Source of the DNA: an uncultured Erysipelotrichaceae bacterium
GTDB taxonomy: Bacteria; Bacillota_I; Bacilli_A; Erysipelotrichales; Coprobacillaceae
Length of the DNA: 10,028 nucleotides
NCBI GenBank assembly: GCA_900317015.1
Contig: ONFH01000176.1
Location: 1-10,028, forward strand
Reading direction: 5' to 3'
The position numbers and the translations under genes are program-made. This document shows, piece after piece, positions 1-5,949 of the stretch. Within the stretch, counting starts at the first letter, position 1, and each line of letters opens with the position of its first letter. The notes under the pieces are model-generated. The model searched no databases. It was given only the letters and a program-made list of their open reading frames with translations, and had not been told where the DNA came from.

Positions 1-215
1 ATTTCATGATTTTTAAGGGCTGTTTCAAACTCATCGACAAATAAGCCCTTTCCACCAATTTCCGCTAAAGACTTATGAAGGATCAGATCCCCTTTTGTTT
101 TTAAGATCACACATTCAAAGGTGATGTCTGGTCGTTTAGTCTGGATGGCTTTTAAGACAATTTGTACCTGGGCCTGTGATAATAGTGACCCTCTCGCTCC
201 TACTCTAATCTTCAT
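1..215 (-). CDS. hemC: Hydroxymethylbilane synthase (porphobilinogen deaminase), N-terminal fragment
   Basis: Cytoplasmic enzyme that joins four porphobilinogen molecules into hydroxymethylbilane, the linear precursor of all tetrapyrroles. The first 71 residues are visible; the rest lies beyond the left edge. Translation from the ATG at 215-213 gives MKIRVGARGSLLSQAQ, the family's N-terminal strand with the substrate/cofactor-binding Arg and Ser (R8, S10). TKGDLIL then leads into GGKGLFVDE (residues 54-62), a hallmark motif of the family. The start codon lies inside the last codons of the upstream precorrin-2 dehydrogenase gene, an 11-base overlap in another frame, so the two are almost certainly co-transcribed and translationally coupled. 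The pairing points to siroheme or cobalamin synthesis rather than general haem production, though which branch is inference. Catalytic Asp and the dipyrromethane Cys are outside the window. Confidence 0.95.
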   Translation of the reverse strand, partial: MKIRVGARGSLLSQAQVQIVLKAIQTKRPDITFECVILKTKGDLILHKSLAEIGGKGLFVDEFETALKNHE

Positions 216-831
216 CTTTCTTAAACCTTTCGTATAATTCCAGCAGCTCTTCATCTGTGAGTTCTGGATGATCTAGCAAGAGATCTATGATCAGATGATA
301 AAAGGCTCTTCGTTTAGAGAGAGTGCCTTTACTCTTCAGTAATGGACGCAATGTGCCTAAACGTTCATTGACTGCTCCTAATCCTTCTGGCACCTGTGCT
401 TCTAAGATCTGACGTACTCTTTGTGCAATCACTGGTGAATGCCCGCCACTGGAGATGCCACAGACGATCTCTTGATTTGTATAAAGGGAAGGAAAAAAGA
501 AGGAACAGTTGTCCTGATCATCCACACTATTGATAGGAATTGCACGTTCATGACATAAACGTGCAATCGTTGCATTGACTTCATGATCATTTGTGGCCGC
601 AATGACCATTTTCGCATTGAAAAGATCCTCTTCACAAAATGCTCTTTGTGCATAGTCATAATGTTCCTGCAAGATCAGATGCATGGTCTCTTCCTGAAAC
701 TCTTTCGCCACAAAATATAAACATGGTTTGAAATAACTTAGCTTTTCTGCTTTTCGTAAAGCCGTCGTTCCACCACCAACGATCAGGATTGGCTGATCTT
801 CGATCTTTATAAACATGGGAAAATAAGCCAT
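205..831 (-). CDS. sirC: Precorrin-2 dehydrogenase / sirohydrochlorin ferrochelatase-type protein (SirC/Met8/CysG N-terminal family)
   Basis: Oxidises precorrin-2 to sirohydrochlorin with NAD+; relatives of the Met8/CysG type also insert the metal to make siroheme. The 208-aa length fits the stand-alone family. Residues 16-30 (ILIVGGG then a basic helix, RKAEK) form the Rossmann dinucleotide site. VIAATND (77-82) and NSVDDQ (101-106) follow the CysG pattern; D104 matches the catalytic Asp of CysG, and SSGGHSP (127-133) carries the serine that is phosphorylated in Salmonella CysG. Residues after about 150 form the helical dimer/chelatase region. The RBS is GGAAGGAGA just before the ATG. The gene overlaps hemC by 11 bases, forming a two-gene start to a tetrapyrrole operon continuing leftwards. 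No cobalamin riboswitch or hemA is seen upstream. Whether it also chelates iron or cobalt cannot be told from sequence alone. Confidence 0.92.
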   Translation of the reverse strand: MAYFPMFIKIEDQPILIVGGGTTALRKAEKLSYFKPCLYFVAKEFQEETMHLILQEHYDYAQRAFCEEDLFNAKMVIAATNDHEVNATIARLCHERAIPINSVDDQDNCSFFFPSLYTNQEIVCGISSGGHSPVIAQRVRQILEAQVPEGLGAVNERLGTLRPLLKSKGTLSKRRAFYHLIIDLLLDHPELTDEELLELYERFKKDED

Positions 832-996
832 ATGTCTTCTCCTTCCTCATTGATATTCATTTTAACACACTTATGCACTATGTTTAAAGGTTTTATAATC
901 AATAACCAACAACAGTCTTATTATATACGAAAAATTTCAAAACGCTTATAAGAAATCATTATGACCCATTATTACTTATCCATATAGCTGAAAGAA

Positions 997-1021
997 CCTT
1001 TGCAAGAGGATCTTGCAAAGG
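997..1021 (-). terminator. Intrinsic terminator of the small basic protein gene
   Basis: A perfect 10-bp stem, CCTTTGCAAG paired with CTTGCAAAGG, with a 5-base loop (1007-1011). Read on the minus strand it is followed by TTCTTTC, a modest U-rich tail. It lies about 57 bases after the stop of the 1078-1329 gene, which it would close. The tail is weak, so some read-through toward the tetrapyrrole genes is possible. Confidence 0.65.
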
Positions 1022-1077
1022 TCTAACAATATCAATAGAACAAACACAGACCATATGATGATTCACCTTCCCTTCCT

Positions 1078-1329
1078 TTAATATTCGAAATGTCTGTGTT
1101 TTTCATGACGCTTATAAGGTGCCTTCTTCCCCTTCTTAGGTGGAACGACATTCACCCTTTCTAAGCAGGCACGCATCTGCACTTCATCCTTAGGATGCTT
1201 CATGCGATATTCATGTGTCCCTTTCTTCACGTCGAGTGAAATCGATCCATTGCTATTACGATGTGATCCTTTCGCAACGTTCATCTTCTTTGTCACGATT
1301 TCCCAGTTTGTACCTCTTCTTTTCTTCAT
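1078..1329 (-). CDS. Small, strongly basic protein of unknown function (83 aa)
   Basis: I do not recognise the family. The product is rich in Lys, Arg and His, starting MKKRRG and ending in a basic, His-containing tail (YKRHEKHRHFEY); it contains one Cys and no membrane segment or signal peptide. Such charge suggests contact with nucleic acid or ribosomes, but that is only inference. Support for a real gene: AAAGGGG nine bases before the ATG, a TATAAT box at 1365-1370 on the minus strand, and a hairpin terminator downstream (997-1021), so it forms a complete single-gene unit. The opposite strand is open over the same span but encodes low-complexity hydrophobic peptides without a convincing RBS. 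No neighbour points to a pathway. Confidence 0.65.
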   Translation of the reverse strand: MKKRRGTNWEIVTKKMNVAKGSHRNSNGSISLDVKKGTHEYRMKHPKDEVQMRACLERVNVVPPKKGKKAPYKRHEKHRHFEY

Positions 1330-1356
1330 GTTTCATTTCCCCTTTCGTTTTTGTTT

Positions 1357-1370
1357 ACACGTGTATTATA
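1357..1370 (-). promoter_or_regulatory. Promoter -10 box with ACACGTGT palindrome before the small basic gene
   Basis: On the minus strand TATAAT (1370-1365) is followed at once by the 8-base palindrome ACACGTGT (1364-1357), which would cover the transcription start. No good -35 is visible at the right distance. The same 8-mer occurs at 5577-5584, about the same distance before another minus-strand start codon. Confidence 0.4.
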
Positions 1371-1405
1371 GTCATCTCATTCCTGCTTCTTTTAAGGGGG
1401 GATAG

Positions 1406-1440
1406 AAAAATTCTCCCTGCTTGTGATAAGCAGGGAGAAA
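1406..1440 (-). terminator. Strong intrinsic terminator of the RraA-like/transporter operon
   Basis: A perfect 12-bp GC-rich stem (TTCTCCCTGCTT, 1411-1422, with its complement at 1428-1439) has a 5-base loop and is followed on the minus strand by TTTTTCTATC. It sits about 77 bases beyond the stop codon at 1517 and closes the three-gene operon. On the plus strand there is no U-tract, so it acts in one direction. Confidence 0.9.
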
Positions 1441-1516
1441 ATGTGAAAATATATCTTGGAGGGGACAAAGATTTCTCTGTCGACCGCTTTCCTCTATCTA
1501 TCCTAAATCCTAATCA

Positions 1517-2167
1517 TTAAAACGCTTGTTTTTTAGCAACTAATGTATCAAAGCCATAAATTTCTAACGTCGTCTTGCCTGCTTCTAAAGCTTCAACGAT
1601 CTTCTTTTCCTTCTCGAACTTAGCAAGGGCTTTTTCAAAGACTTCATCTTCATGTTCCTGAGGGATGACAACGACGCCATCACAATCACCAAAGATAATA
1701 TCACCAGTGCGGACCGTGATTCCGCCACAGGTCACTGGAACTGCAAGTTTAGCAAGGGACTCCTTCACCGTGCCTGAAGGATTAAATGCTCTTGCAAAAA
1801 CTGGGAATCCTAATTCTTTAATATCTTCGCTATCACGACAAGATCCATCTAATACAACACCAGCTAAGCCATGGATCTTGCAGGCCGTTGCCATAATGTC
1901 ACCGAAATGTCCTGCATTTGAATAGCCGTGTAAATCACAAATGAGAACATCACCAGGGGCGGCTGCATAGATGGCCTGATGTAAAGCTAAGTTATCGCCT
2001 GGGTAACATTGGACCGTATACGCTCTCCCAATCATCTTCATAGCCGAATCAACAGGCTTGATGGCCGTGTCCATCACACCCTGATTGACCATACTGTTAT
2101 TATTGTCCGCAATATTACCCGTAGGAAGCTTAATTAATTCTACCCTTTTCTTTTCATCTAAATTCAT
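1517..2167 (-). CDS. RraA-like / HMG-CHA aldolase family protein, paralogue 1 (216 aa)
   Basis: Member of the RraA-like fold, often mislabelled 'demethylmenaquinone methyltransferase'. Members with the full active site are divalent-metal-dependent class II pyruvate aldolases (4-hydroxy-4-methyl-2-oxoglutarate or 4-carboxy-4-hydroxy-2-oxoadipate aldolase) that also decarboxylate oxaloacetate. The diagnostic D-X20-R-D motif is exact: D90, then R111-D112 in DGSCRD. LPTGNIAD (14-21) is the family's N-terminal motif, and GDIIFGDCDGVVVIP (155-169) its conserved C-terminal motif; a charged helix follows. It is the last gene of the operon, 12 bases after the transporter stop, with a weak AGAAGA RBS, so it may depend on translation of the gene before it. 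Catalysis is likely from the intact motif, but the substrate is unknown; an RNase E-inhibitor role is unlikely for this motif version. Confidence 0.88.
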   Translation of the reverse strand: MNLDEKKRVELIKLPTGNIADNNNSMVNQGVMDTAIKPVDSAMKMIGRAYTVQCYPGDNLALHQAIYAAAPGDVLICDLHGYSNAGHFGDIMATACKIHGLAGVVLDGSCRDSEDIKELGFPVFARAFNPSGTVKESLAKLAVPVTCGGITVRTGDIIFGDCDGVVVIPQEHEDEVFEKALAKFEKEKKIVEALEAGKTTLEIYGFDTLVAKKQAF

Positions 2168-2179
2168 TGTATTGTTCTT

Positions 2180-3368
2180 CTATTTATTCACCATATGATA
2201 ATGTTCATCTAAAATGTCATTTTGACGATCTTTCTTTAATCGATAAGGGACACTAATAATCAATGGGATCAGCATTGTTGGTCCAACGATCATCGTAAAG
2301 ACGCCATAGCCATAACGAATGATATTTAATAAACCAAAGCTTGAACCAAACGTACAAAGGATGATGAAGATCATCGCTATAACGAACTTACGTGAGAAGC
2401 CCGTTGATTTCTTCCAAACCTTAGCCATCATCGGTTCAAAACGGTTGCAGACCGTAAAGATAAAAGCGACTGAACTTGAGACCATGGCCGCAATGGCAAA
2501 GGCCACATATAAGATCTTAGAGATCCATCCGGCATTCGATAAATGATTGATGGCCCACATCGTAGGGATTTCTTCTTTCATAATGCCTGGCATGCCAGAG
2601 GCAAAGATAAATGTAAATAACATCGTCGATAAACTACAAAGTAATGCCGTCACTAATGATTCGACAAAGACATCTTTTCGTGTATTGATAATACCAATGG
2701 ACGCAGGGACACAGGCTTCATAACCATTCATAAAGAAGACCACGATCATTAACATGGAGAACCAGGCATGAGGTCCGGTAAAACCATATTGGGTATAAGA
2801 GATGTGCTTGCTTAGATACGTCATTGCTAAAGGGGTCGCTTTGGGCATGCAGATGACAGCCACATAAGCACAGATGATTAAAATGGCAATTCCTAAAACT
2901 GTTCCGACCCTTCTAAGCAAGTCAGCACCCCATAATGCTAAAAGTAGAACGATCGCACAAAAACCGATCGTACCAATGATCTTAGGGAGGCCAAATAACT
3001 GATTCAGTAAGATGGCCGTGGTAGAGATCTGGGCTGATAAGGCAATCAGCACCACAACGATGACTTGGATCTCTTTGAATGTTCTAAAGAACAACTGCAA
3101 TGGTTTGACGATAAATCGTATTGTAAGCTTCACGATAAGTCTTTGGCTTATAAATACGGTTGATCTCGAAGAGCAGTAAGTTAAAGATAAAGCACAAGAG
3201 TCCGGCAATCGCTAGTCCTAAGAAGACACCGATCCAACCCTTATTATTAAAGTAAGTGACGGTCTGTGTTCCTGAGGCAAAGCCAGGACCAACGTAAGCA
3301 CTAAACATAACAGCACAAAGTGAGAAGATCGCTGCAAAGTTTGAGCGGTGTGTTTTTGAAGACTTCAT
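2180..3368 (-). pseudogene. YkvI-like (COG3949) membrane transporter, frameshifted
   Basis: An integral membrane protein of the YkvI family, related to the amino acid-polyamine-organocation type carriers, split over two frames. The first part starts at 3368 and carries the family motif YVGPGFASGTQT (25-36) in the first membrane helix, then stops at 3084. The second part is open from about 3208 to 2180 and supplies the remaining hydrophobic helices. The frames join naturally around 3104-3106: removing one base from the TTT run (AAA in the mRNA) gives YRQPLQLFFRTF and a continuous protein of about 395 aa, a plausible family length. Its ATG overlaps the stop of the upstream RraA-like gene as ATGA, a coupling signal. 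Lying between two RraA-like genes, it probably imported (or exported) their substrate. The break could be a true mutation, a sequencing error or, less likely, programmed slippage. Confidence 0.78.
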
Positions 3369-4030
3369 AGGCTTTCATCCTCTTTAGACTGCAGATGATG
3401 ATAGCCATGTTTGGCGCGTGCTTCTTTTAAGCTTGAGCCATTCTTCACATCGGCAATGATTTCTTGTTCGACACTTTCAATATTTTTGGCAAGCTTTAAG
3501 ACTTCTTCAGCCTTTTCATAAGGAATCACAACAACTCCAGAGTCATCACCAAGAATAAGATCACCAGGAACGACCTGAACACCACTGATGGCAACAGGAA
3601 CATTGACCTGATCAACAGTGACTCTTTCCTTCCCTGTGACCATGTAAACACTCTTCGTATAAATGCCATATCCCAATTGTTCAATGCCATTCACATCACG
3701 ACAGACGCCATCGATGACTGTACCTTCAATACCTTTTGTCTTAGCTGTGAAAGTCATGATATCGTCCCAGACAGCGCAGTAAGTTCTCCCATTATTATCG
3801 ATCACGACAACTTGTCCTGGTTTGACATCATCAATAAAATCGCCAACGGTTCCCTTCGTCATCCCACATGGAATGTAATGAACAGTAAAGGCATCACCAC
3901 AGATCTTATGTCCACGTACAACTGGCTGGATACCAAGTAGACCACATGGGATGCCTAACTTATCCATCGCATCAGAGATACTAGGTGTATCCATCTTTTT
4001 TAATTCTTCAATTAATTCTTTCTTGTTCAT
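3365..4030 (-). CDS. RraA-like / HMG-CHA aldolase family protein, paralogue 2 (221 aa)
   Basis: First gene of the operon and a diverged paralogue of the 1517-2167 product. It has the family N-terminal motif TPSISDAMDKLG (15-26), the exact D-X20-R-D active-site motif (D90, R111-D112 in DGVCRD) and the C-terminal GDLILGDDSGVVVIP (156-170). Known members with these residues bind Mg or Mn and split 4-hydroxy-2-oxo acids to pyruvate or decarboxylate oxaloacetate in the cytoplasm; the real substrate here is unknown. The two paralogues have identical motif numbering but different loops before the metal-site helix (WDDIM here, FGDIM there), so they may act on different compounds or form a mixed trimer. 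The RBS AAAGGAG lies before the ATG. The stop overlaps the transporter start (ATGA). A divergent LysR-type gene begins 125 bases away. Confidence 0.88.
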   Translation of the reverse strand: MNKKELIEELKKMDTPSISDAMDKLGIPCGLLGIQPVVRGHKICGDAFTVHYIPCGMTKGTVGDFIDDVKPGQVVVIDNNGRTYCAVWDDIMTFTAKTKGIEGTVIDGVCRDVNGIEQLGYGIYTKSVYMVTGKERVTVDQVNVPVAISGVQVVPGDLILGDDSGVVVIPYEKAEEVLKLAKNIESVEQEIIADVKNGSSLKEARAKHGYHHLQSKEDESL

Positions 4031-4072
4031 ACTTTTTCTCCTTTAATATCTTTCTATTTATTTCACAAGTAC

Positions 4073-4101
4073 ATTGTACATGGGTATTAAATAGTCGTAA
4101 A
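4073..4101 (-). promoter_or_regulatory. Predicted promoter of the RraA-like/transporter operon
   Basis: On the minus strand TTTACG (4101-4096) and TACAAT (4078-4073) are separated by 17 bases, fitting a sigma-A promoter with start near 4066. The -35 region is covered by a short inverted repeat, TCGT-AAA-ACGA (4095-4105), a candidate second (activation) site for the LysR-type regulator. Confidence 0.55.
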
Positions 4102-4120
4102 ACGATAATATTACATATAT

Positions 4121-4141
4121 AATATCGATGAATTCGATATT
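4121..4141. promoter_or_regulatory. LysR-type operator palindrome (AATATCGA-N5-TCGATATT)
   Basis: A perfect 8-bp inverted repeat with a 5-base spacer, containing both T-N11-A and ATC-N9-GAT, the classic LysR-family recognition pattern. Its centre (4131) is about 65 bases upstream of the predicted operon start on the minus strand, the usual position of the LysR recognition site. On the plus strand it overlaps the regulator's own TATAAT (4118-4123) and start region, so it would also give autorepression. Confidence 0.7.
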
Positions 4142-4155
4142 TAGGAGGTGTATGT

Positions 4156-5079
4156 ATGACCTATGAACATATAGCAACATTCTTATCTGTTGTCACGTAT
4201 AATAATATTTCCGCTGCTGCCCGTAATCTCTATGTGTCTCAATCCACTGTTTCTACAAGGATCAGACAATTAGAAGAAGAACTAGGCGCTCCCCTTCTGA
4301 TACGACATAAAGGGATCCGTACCGTCGAGTTAACCGCTTATGGCAAAGCTTTTATCCCTATTGCCAATCAATGGGCTTCATTATGGAAGAATACGCAACA
4401 TATCAAGACATTAGAAGATGTCGTTCAATTACGTATTGCTAGTATTGATGCAGTGAATAACTATACGTTTATTCCCCTCTTTCAAAAGCATTTAAAGGAT
4501 CATTCCAAAATCAAGCTATCGATCAATACTCATCATTCCAATGAGATCTATTCCTTAGTAGAAAATAGAGCTGCCGATATTGGCTTTGTTTTCTCACGTA
4601 TTACCTATCCCGATATTATCGTTTCGCCGATCTATCGAGAACTAATGTATCTGATTTGTCATAAGGATAGTGATTATCATGATGATCTCTCATGTCATGA
4701 TCTAGATGTCTCTCATGAAGTATATTTAAACTGGGGTGTGGATTATCAGCAGTGGCATGATATGCACTGGTCACCAGAGCTCTATCCTTTGATCACTGTC
4801 AATACCGGAAGCATGTTGCAAAGATACTTAACAGTGCTGAATCGCTGGAGTATCGCCCCGATGTCCGTTATTGAAGGAGCCATTAGAAATAATCCTCACT
4901 TAACTTACTACACTCTTCATGAACCACCAGCGCCTAGAATTTGTTATGAAATAAAAAATAGATATCCCAATGCCAGCTTAAGTCAAGCCATTGAGATCTT
5001 AGATGAAGAGATCAGAGACTTTATTGATCATGATCAGTCCATCTGTACTTTTGAAGAATGGATGTTACAAGGACAATAA
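4156..5079 (+). CDS. LysR-type transcriptional regulator (307 aa)
   Basis: DNA-binding regulator with an N-terminal winged helix-turn-helix (residues about 1-60: SAAARNLYVSQSTVSTRIRQ, the recognition helix region, then LEEELGAPLLIRHKG) joined by a linker helix to a periplasmic-binding-protein-like effector domain (about 90-295). It is the only plus-strand gene here and is transcribed away from the RraA-like/transporter operon, with a textbook operator in the shared 125-base gap, so it very probably controls that operon in response to the transported compound or a breakdown product. The RBS AGGAGGTG (4143-4150) is ideal for the ATG at 4156 rather than the ATG at 4152, which is out of frame. 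Length is normal. The effector cannot be inferred from the sequence. Confidence 0.93.
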   Translation: MTYEHIATFLSVVTYNNISAAARNLYVSQSTVSTRIRQLEEELGAPLLIRHKGIRTVELTAYGKAFIPIANQWASLWKNTQHIKTLEDVVQLRIASIDAVNNYTFIPLFQKHLKDHSKIKLSINTHHSNEIYSLVENRAADIGFVFSRITYPDIIVSPIYRELMYLICHKDSDYHDDLSCHDLDVSHEVYLNWGVDYQQWHDMHWSPELYPLITVNTGSMLQRYLTVLNRWSIAPMSVIEGAIRNNPHLTYYTLHEPPAPRICYEIKNRYPNASLSQAIEILDEEIRDFIDHDQSICTFEEWMLQGQ

Positions 5080-5084
5080 AATAT

Positions 5085-5130
5085 AAAAAATGGCATCAGC
5101 CTCATAATAAGAAGCTGGTGCCATACTTTG
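5085..5130. terminator. Bidirectional intrinsic terminator between convergent genes
   Basis: An 11-bp stem (ATGGCATCAGC at 5090-5100 with GCTGGTGCCAT at 5114-5124, one G-U type mismatch) lies between the LysR-type gene and the TIGR04076-type gene, which face each other. Minus-strand reading gives a long U-run (TTTTTTA); plus-strand reading gives a poorer tail (ACTTTGATCTTTT). It serves the minus-strand gene well and probably the regulator too. Confidence 0.85.
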
Positions 5131-5135
5131 ATCTT

Positions 5136-5546
5136 TTAGAGAGTATAAGCATCACCTGCAGTATTTTTAAAGTTTTGCTTTTCTAGCCATTCTTTTTCTT
5201 CTTCATTTTCTGGAATATCAATACGTTCGATCTTAAAGATTACAGGTCTTGTTCCATCATTACAGCAGGCAATCATCATACGTTCATCATTGGTCCATCC
5301 ATGCATGATCGATCCACCCTGTAATGCCGTATAGACATAACGACTGATGGCATCCCAGGCTTCACCACAGAAACGACCATTCATTAAATGATAGAAATCA
5401 TCCTTTTCTGGTGTTCTTTCTAGTAAGAATTCATCACCCGCCTTAAAGCAAGGACATGGTCCTGATTTAGGATCTGCTAGGTATTTTTCCTGTAAGTCTG
5501 GAAAGACTTTTGTTTCTAATACAGTGATCTTACATTGATGTTTCAT
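5136..5546 (-). CDS. TIGR04076 family protein (136 aa)
   Basis: A small cytoplasmic protein resembling the TIGR04076 family of Bacillota and anaerobes; its biochemical role is not established. Family-like features are the start KITVLETKVF, GPCPCFKAGDEF (29-40), FCGEAWDAI (59-67) and the closing ACCNDGTRPVIFKIERID (93-110). The Cys pairs in the first and last of these could bind metal or be redox-active (inference). An acidic tail of about 26 residues (ENEEEKEWLEKQ...) extends past the core. AGGAGA seven bases before the ATG supports the start at 5546. It forms a single-gene unit with a terminator at 5085-5130 and no informative neighbours. Confidence 0.82.
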   Translation of the reverse strand: MKHQCKITVLETKVFPDLQEKYLADPKSGPCPCFKAGDEFLLERTPEKDDFYHLMNGRFCGEAWDAISRYVYTALQGGSIMHGWTNDERMMIACCNDGTRPVIFKIERIDIPENEEEKEWLEKQNFKNTAGDAYTL

Positions 5547-5576
5547 CTAGGTTTCTCCTCTACTCTTTCATTTCAC

Positions 5577-5599
5577 ACACGTGTCTTTCTTTGATTGTA
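5577..5599 (-). promoter_or_regulatory. Putative start region of the TIGR04076-type gene with ACACGTGT palindrome
   Basis: TACAAT (5599-5594, minus strand) is a plausible -10; the palindrome ACACGTGT (5584-5577) follows near the expected start, 31 bases before the ATG. No clear -35 is present. The same palindrome precedes the small basic gene at 1357-1364. Confidence 0.35.
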
Positions 5600-5617
5600 A
5601 CATATCATCAATGACTT

Positions 5618-5639
5618 ACGAAAAGGGAATCCTTTTCGT
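5618..5639. repeat. Perfect 9-bp inverted repeat (possible operator)
   Basis: ACGAAAAGG and CCTTTTCGT flank a GAAT spacer. It has no U-tract on either side, so it is not a normal terminator. It lies where the -35 of the TIGR04076-type gene would be, so a repressor-binding site is the simplest reading. Confidence 0.45.
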
Positions 5640-5730
5640 CATGATCCGCACCATTGTAACGATCATACACACCATTTCATTATCTTTGTAGCACCAATGG
5701 TCCGTTTCAAAAGCGTGAGTTCATCGATCA

Positions 5731-5856
5731 AGTGGTGCTCAAGTTGCCACAGGTGGTGCTATTGATGAGATTGGTGGTGCTCAAGTTGCTAAAGATGGTG
5801 CTATTGATGAAATCAGTGGTGCTCATAGCCATGTTGATGGTGCTGAAGCTACAACT
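5731..5856 (+). repeat. Three 42-bp tandem repeat units, GT-rich, possible remnant of a repetitive coding region
   Basis: Units at 5731-5772, 5773-5814 and 5815-5856; the first two match at 36 of 42 positions, the third is more diverged. In the plus-strand frame starting at 5731 each unit reads as two heptads of the form xGAxxxx (SGAQVATGGAIDEI, then GGAQVAKDGAIDEI). Three of the six differences between units 1 and 2 are silent third-position changes in that frame, a hint of past coding. The frame has stops at 5689-5691 and 5716-5718 upstream and at 5893-5895 downstream, and no start codon or RBS. All other frames are also largely open, as expected when the period is a multiple of three. Confidence 0.65.
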
Positions 5857-5949
5857 GGTAGTGATATTCATATGATTCTCAAAAATAGTATTTGAAAACA
5901 CGAGAAGTTCCCGAGTCATTATCAATCATGATGATCCAAAGATGATTTT

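Larger units (their letters stand above)
5547..5949. other. Gene-free stretch with regulatory signals and a degenerate repeat
   Basis: About 400 bases without a convincing gene. The left end holds the promoter region of the TIGR04076-type gene, with a -10-like TACAAT (minus strand, 5594-5599), ACACGTGT (5577-5584) and a 9-bp hairpin (5618-5639). The middle has a loose inverted repeat (5650-5656 with 5695-5701, ACCATTG/CAATGGT). The right half holds the 42-bp repeat. No tRNA or terminator with a good U-tail is visible. Confidence 0.6.

Noticed and set aside
832..1077. Cobalamin riboswitch or other structured leader before the tetrapyrrole genes
   Set aside because: Only the neighbouring gene's terminator hairpin and AT-rich promoter-like sequence are seen; no B12-box-like or multi-stem pattern was found.
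1202..1520. Two overlapping plus-strand reading frames (1202-1405, 1215-1520)
   Set aside because: They encode low-complexity Phe/Ser-rich peptides opposite the basic protein gene, have no good RBS, and the longer one runs through the minus-strand terminator.
3084..3110. Programmed +1 frameshifting in the transporter
   Set aside because: No slippery codon or downstream stimulator typical of known +1 sites was seen; a single-base insertion is simpler, though not fully excluded.
1665..3940. Plus-strand frames at 1665-1925, 2319-2546 and 3677-3940
   Set aside because: They are antisense to well-supported enzyme and transporter genes and have no ribosome sites or recognisable domains.
5611..5691. 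Plus-strand 26-codon hydrophobic frame, considered as a small toxin-like peptide
   Set aside because: No RBS or promoter is visible and it overlaps the inverted repeat before the divergently read gene.
5731..5872. CRISPR array or clustered operator from the 42-bp repeats
   Set aside because: Units are directly adjacent with no spacers and they diverge along their whole length.
5728..5925. Minus-strand Ser/Thr/Asn-rich frame of 65 aa across the 42-bp repeat
   Set aside because: It begins at a TTG with no ribosome site and stays open only because the repeat period is a multiple of three; silent changes favour the opposite strand.
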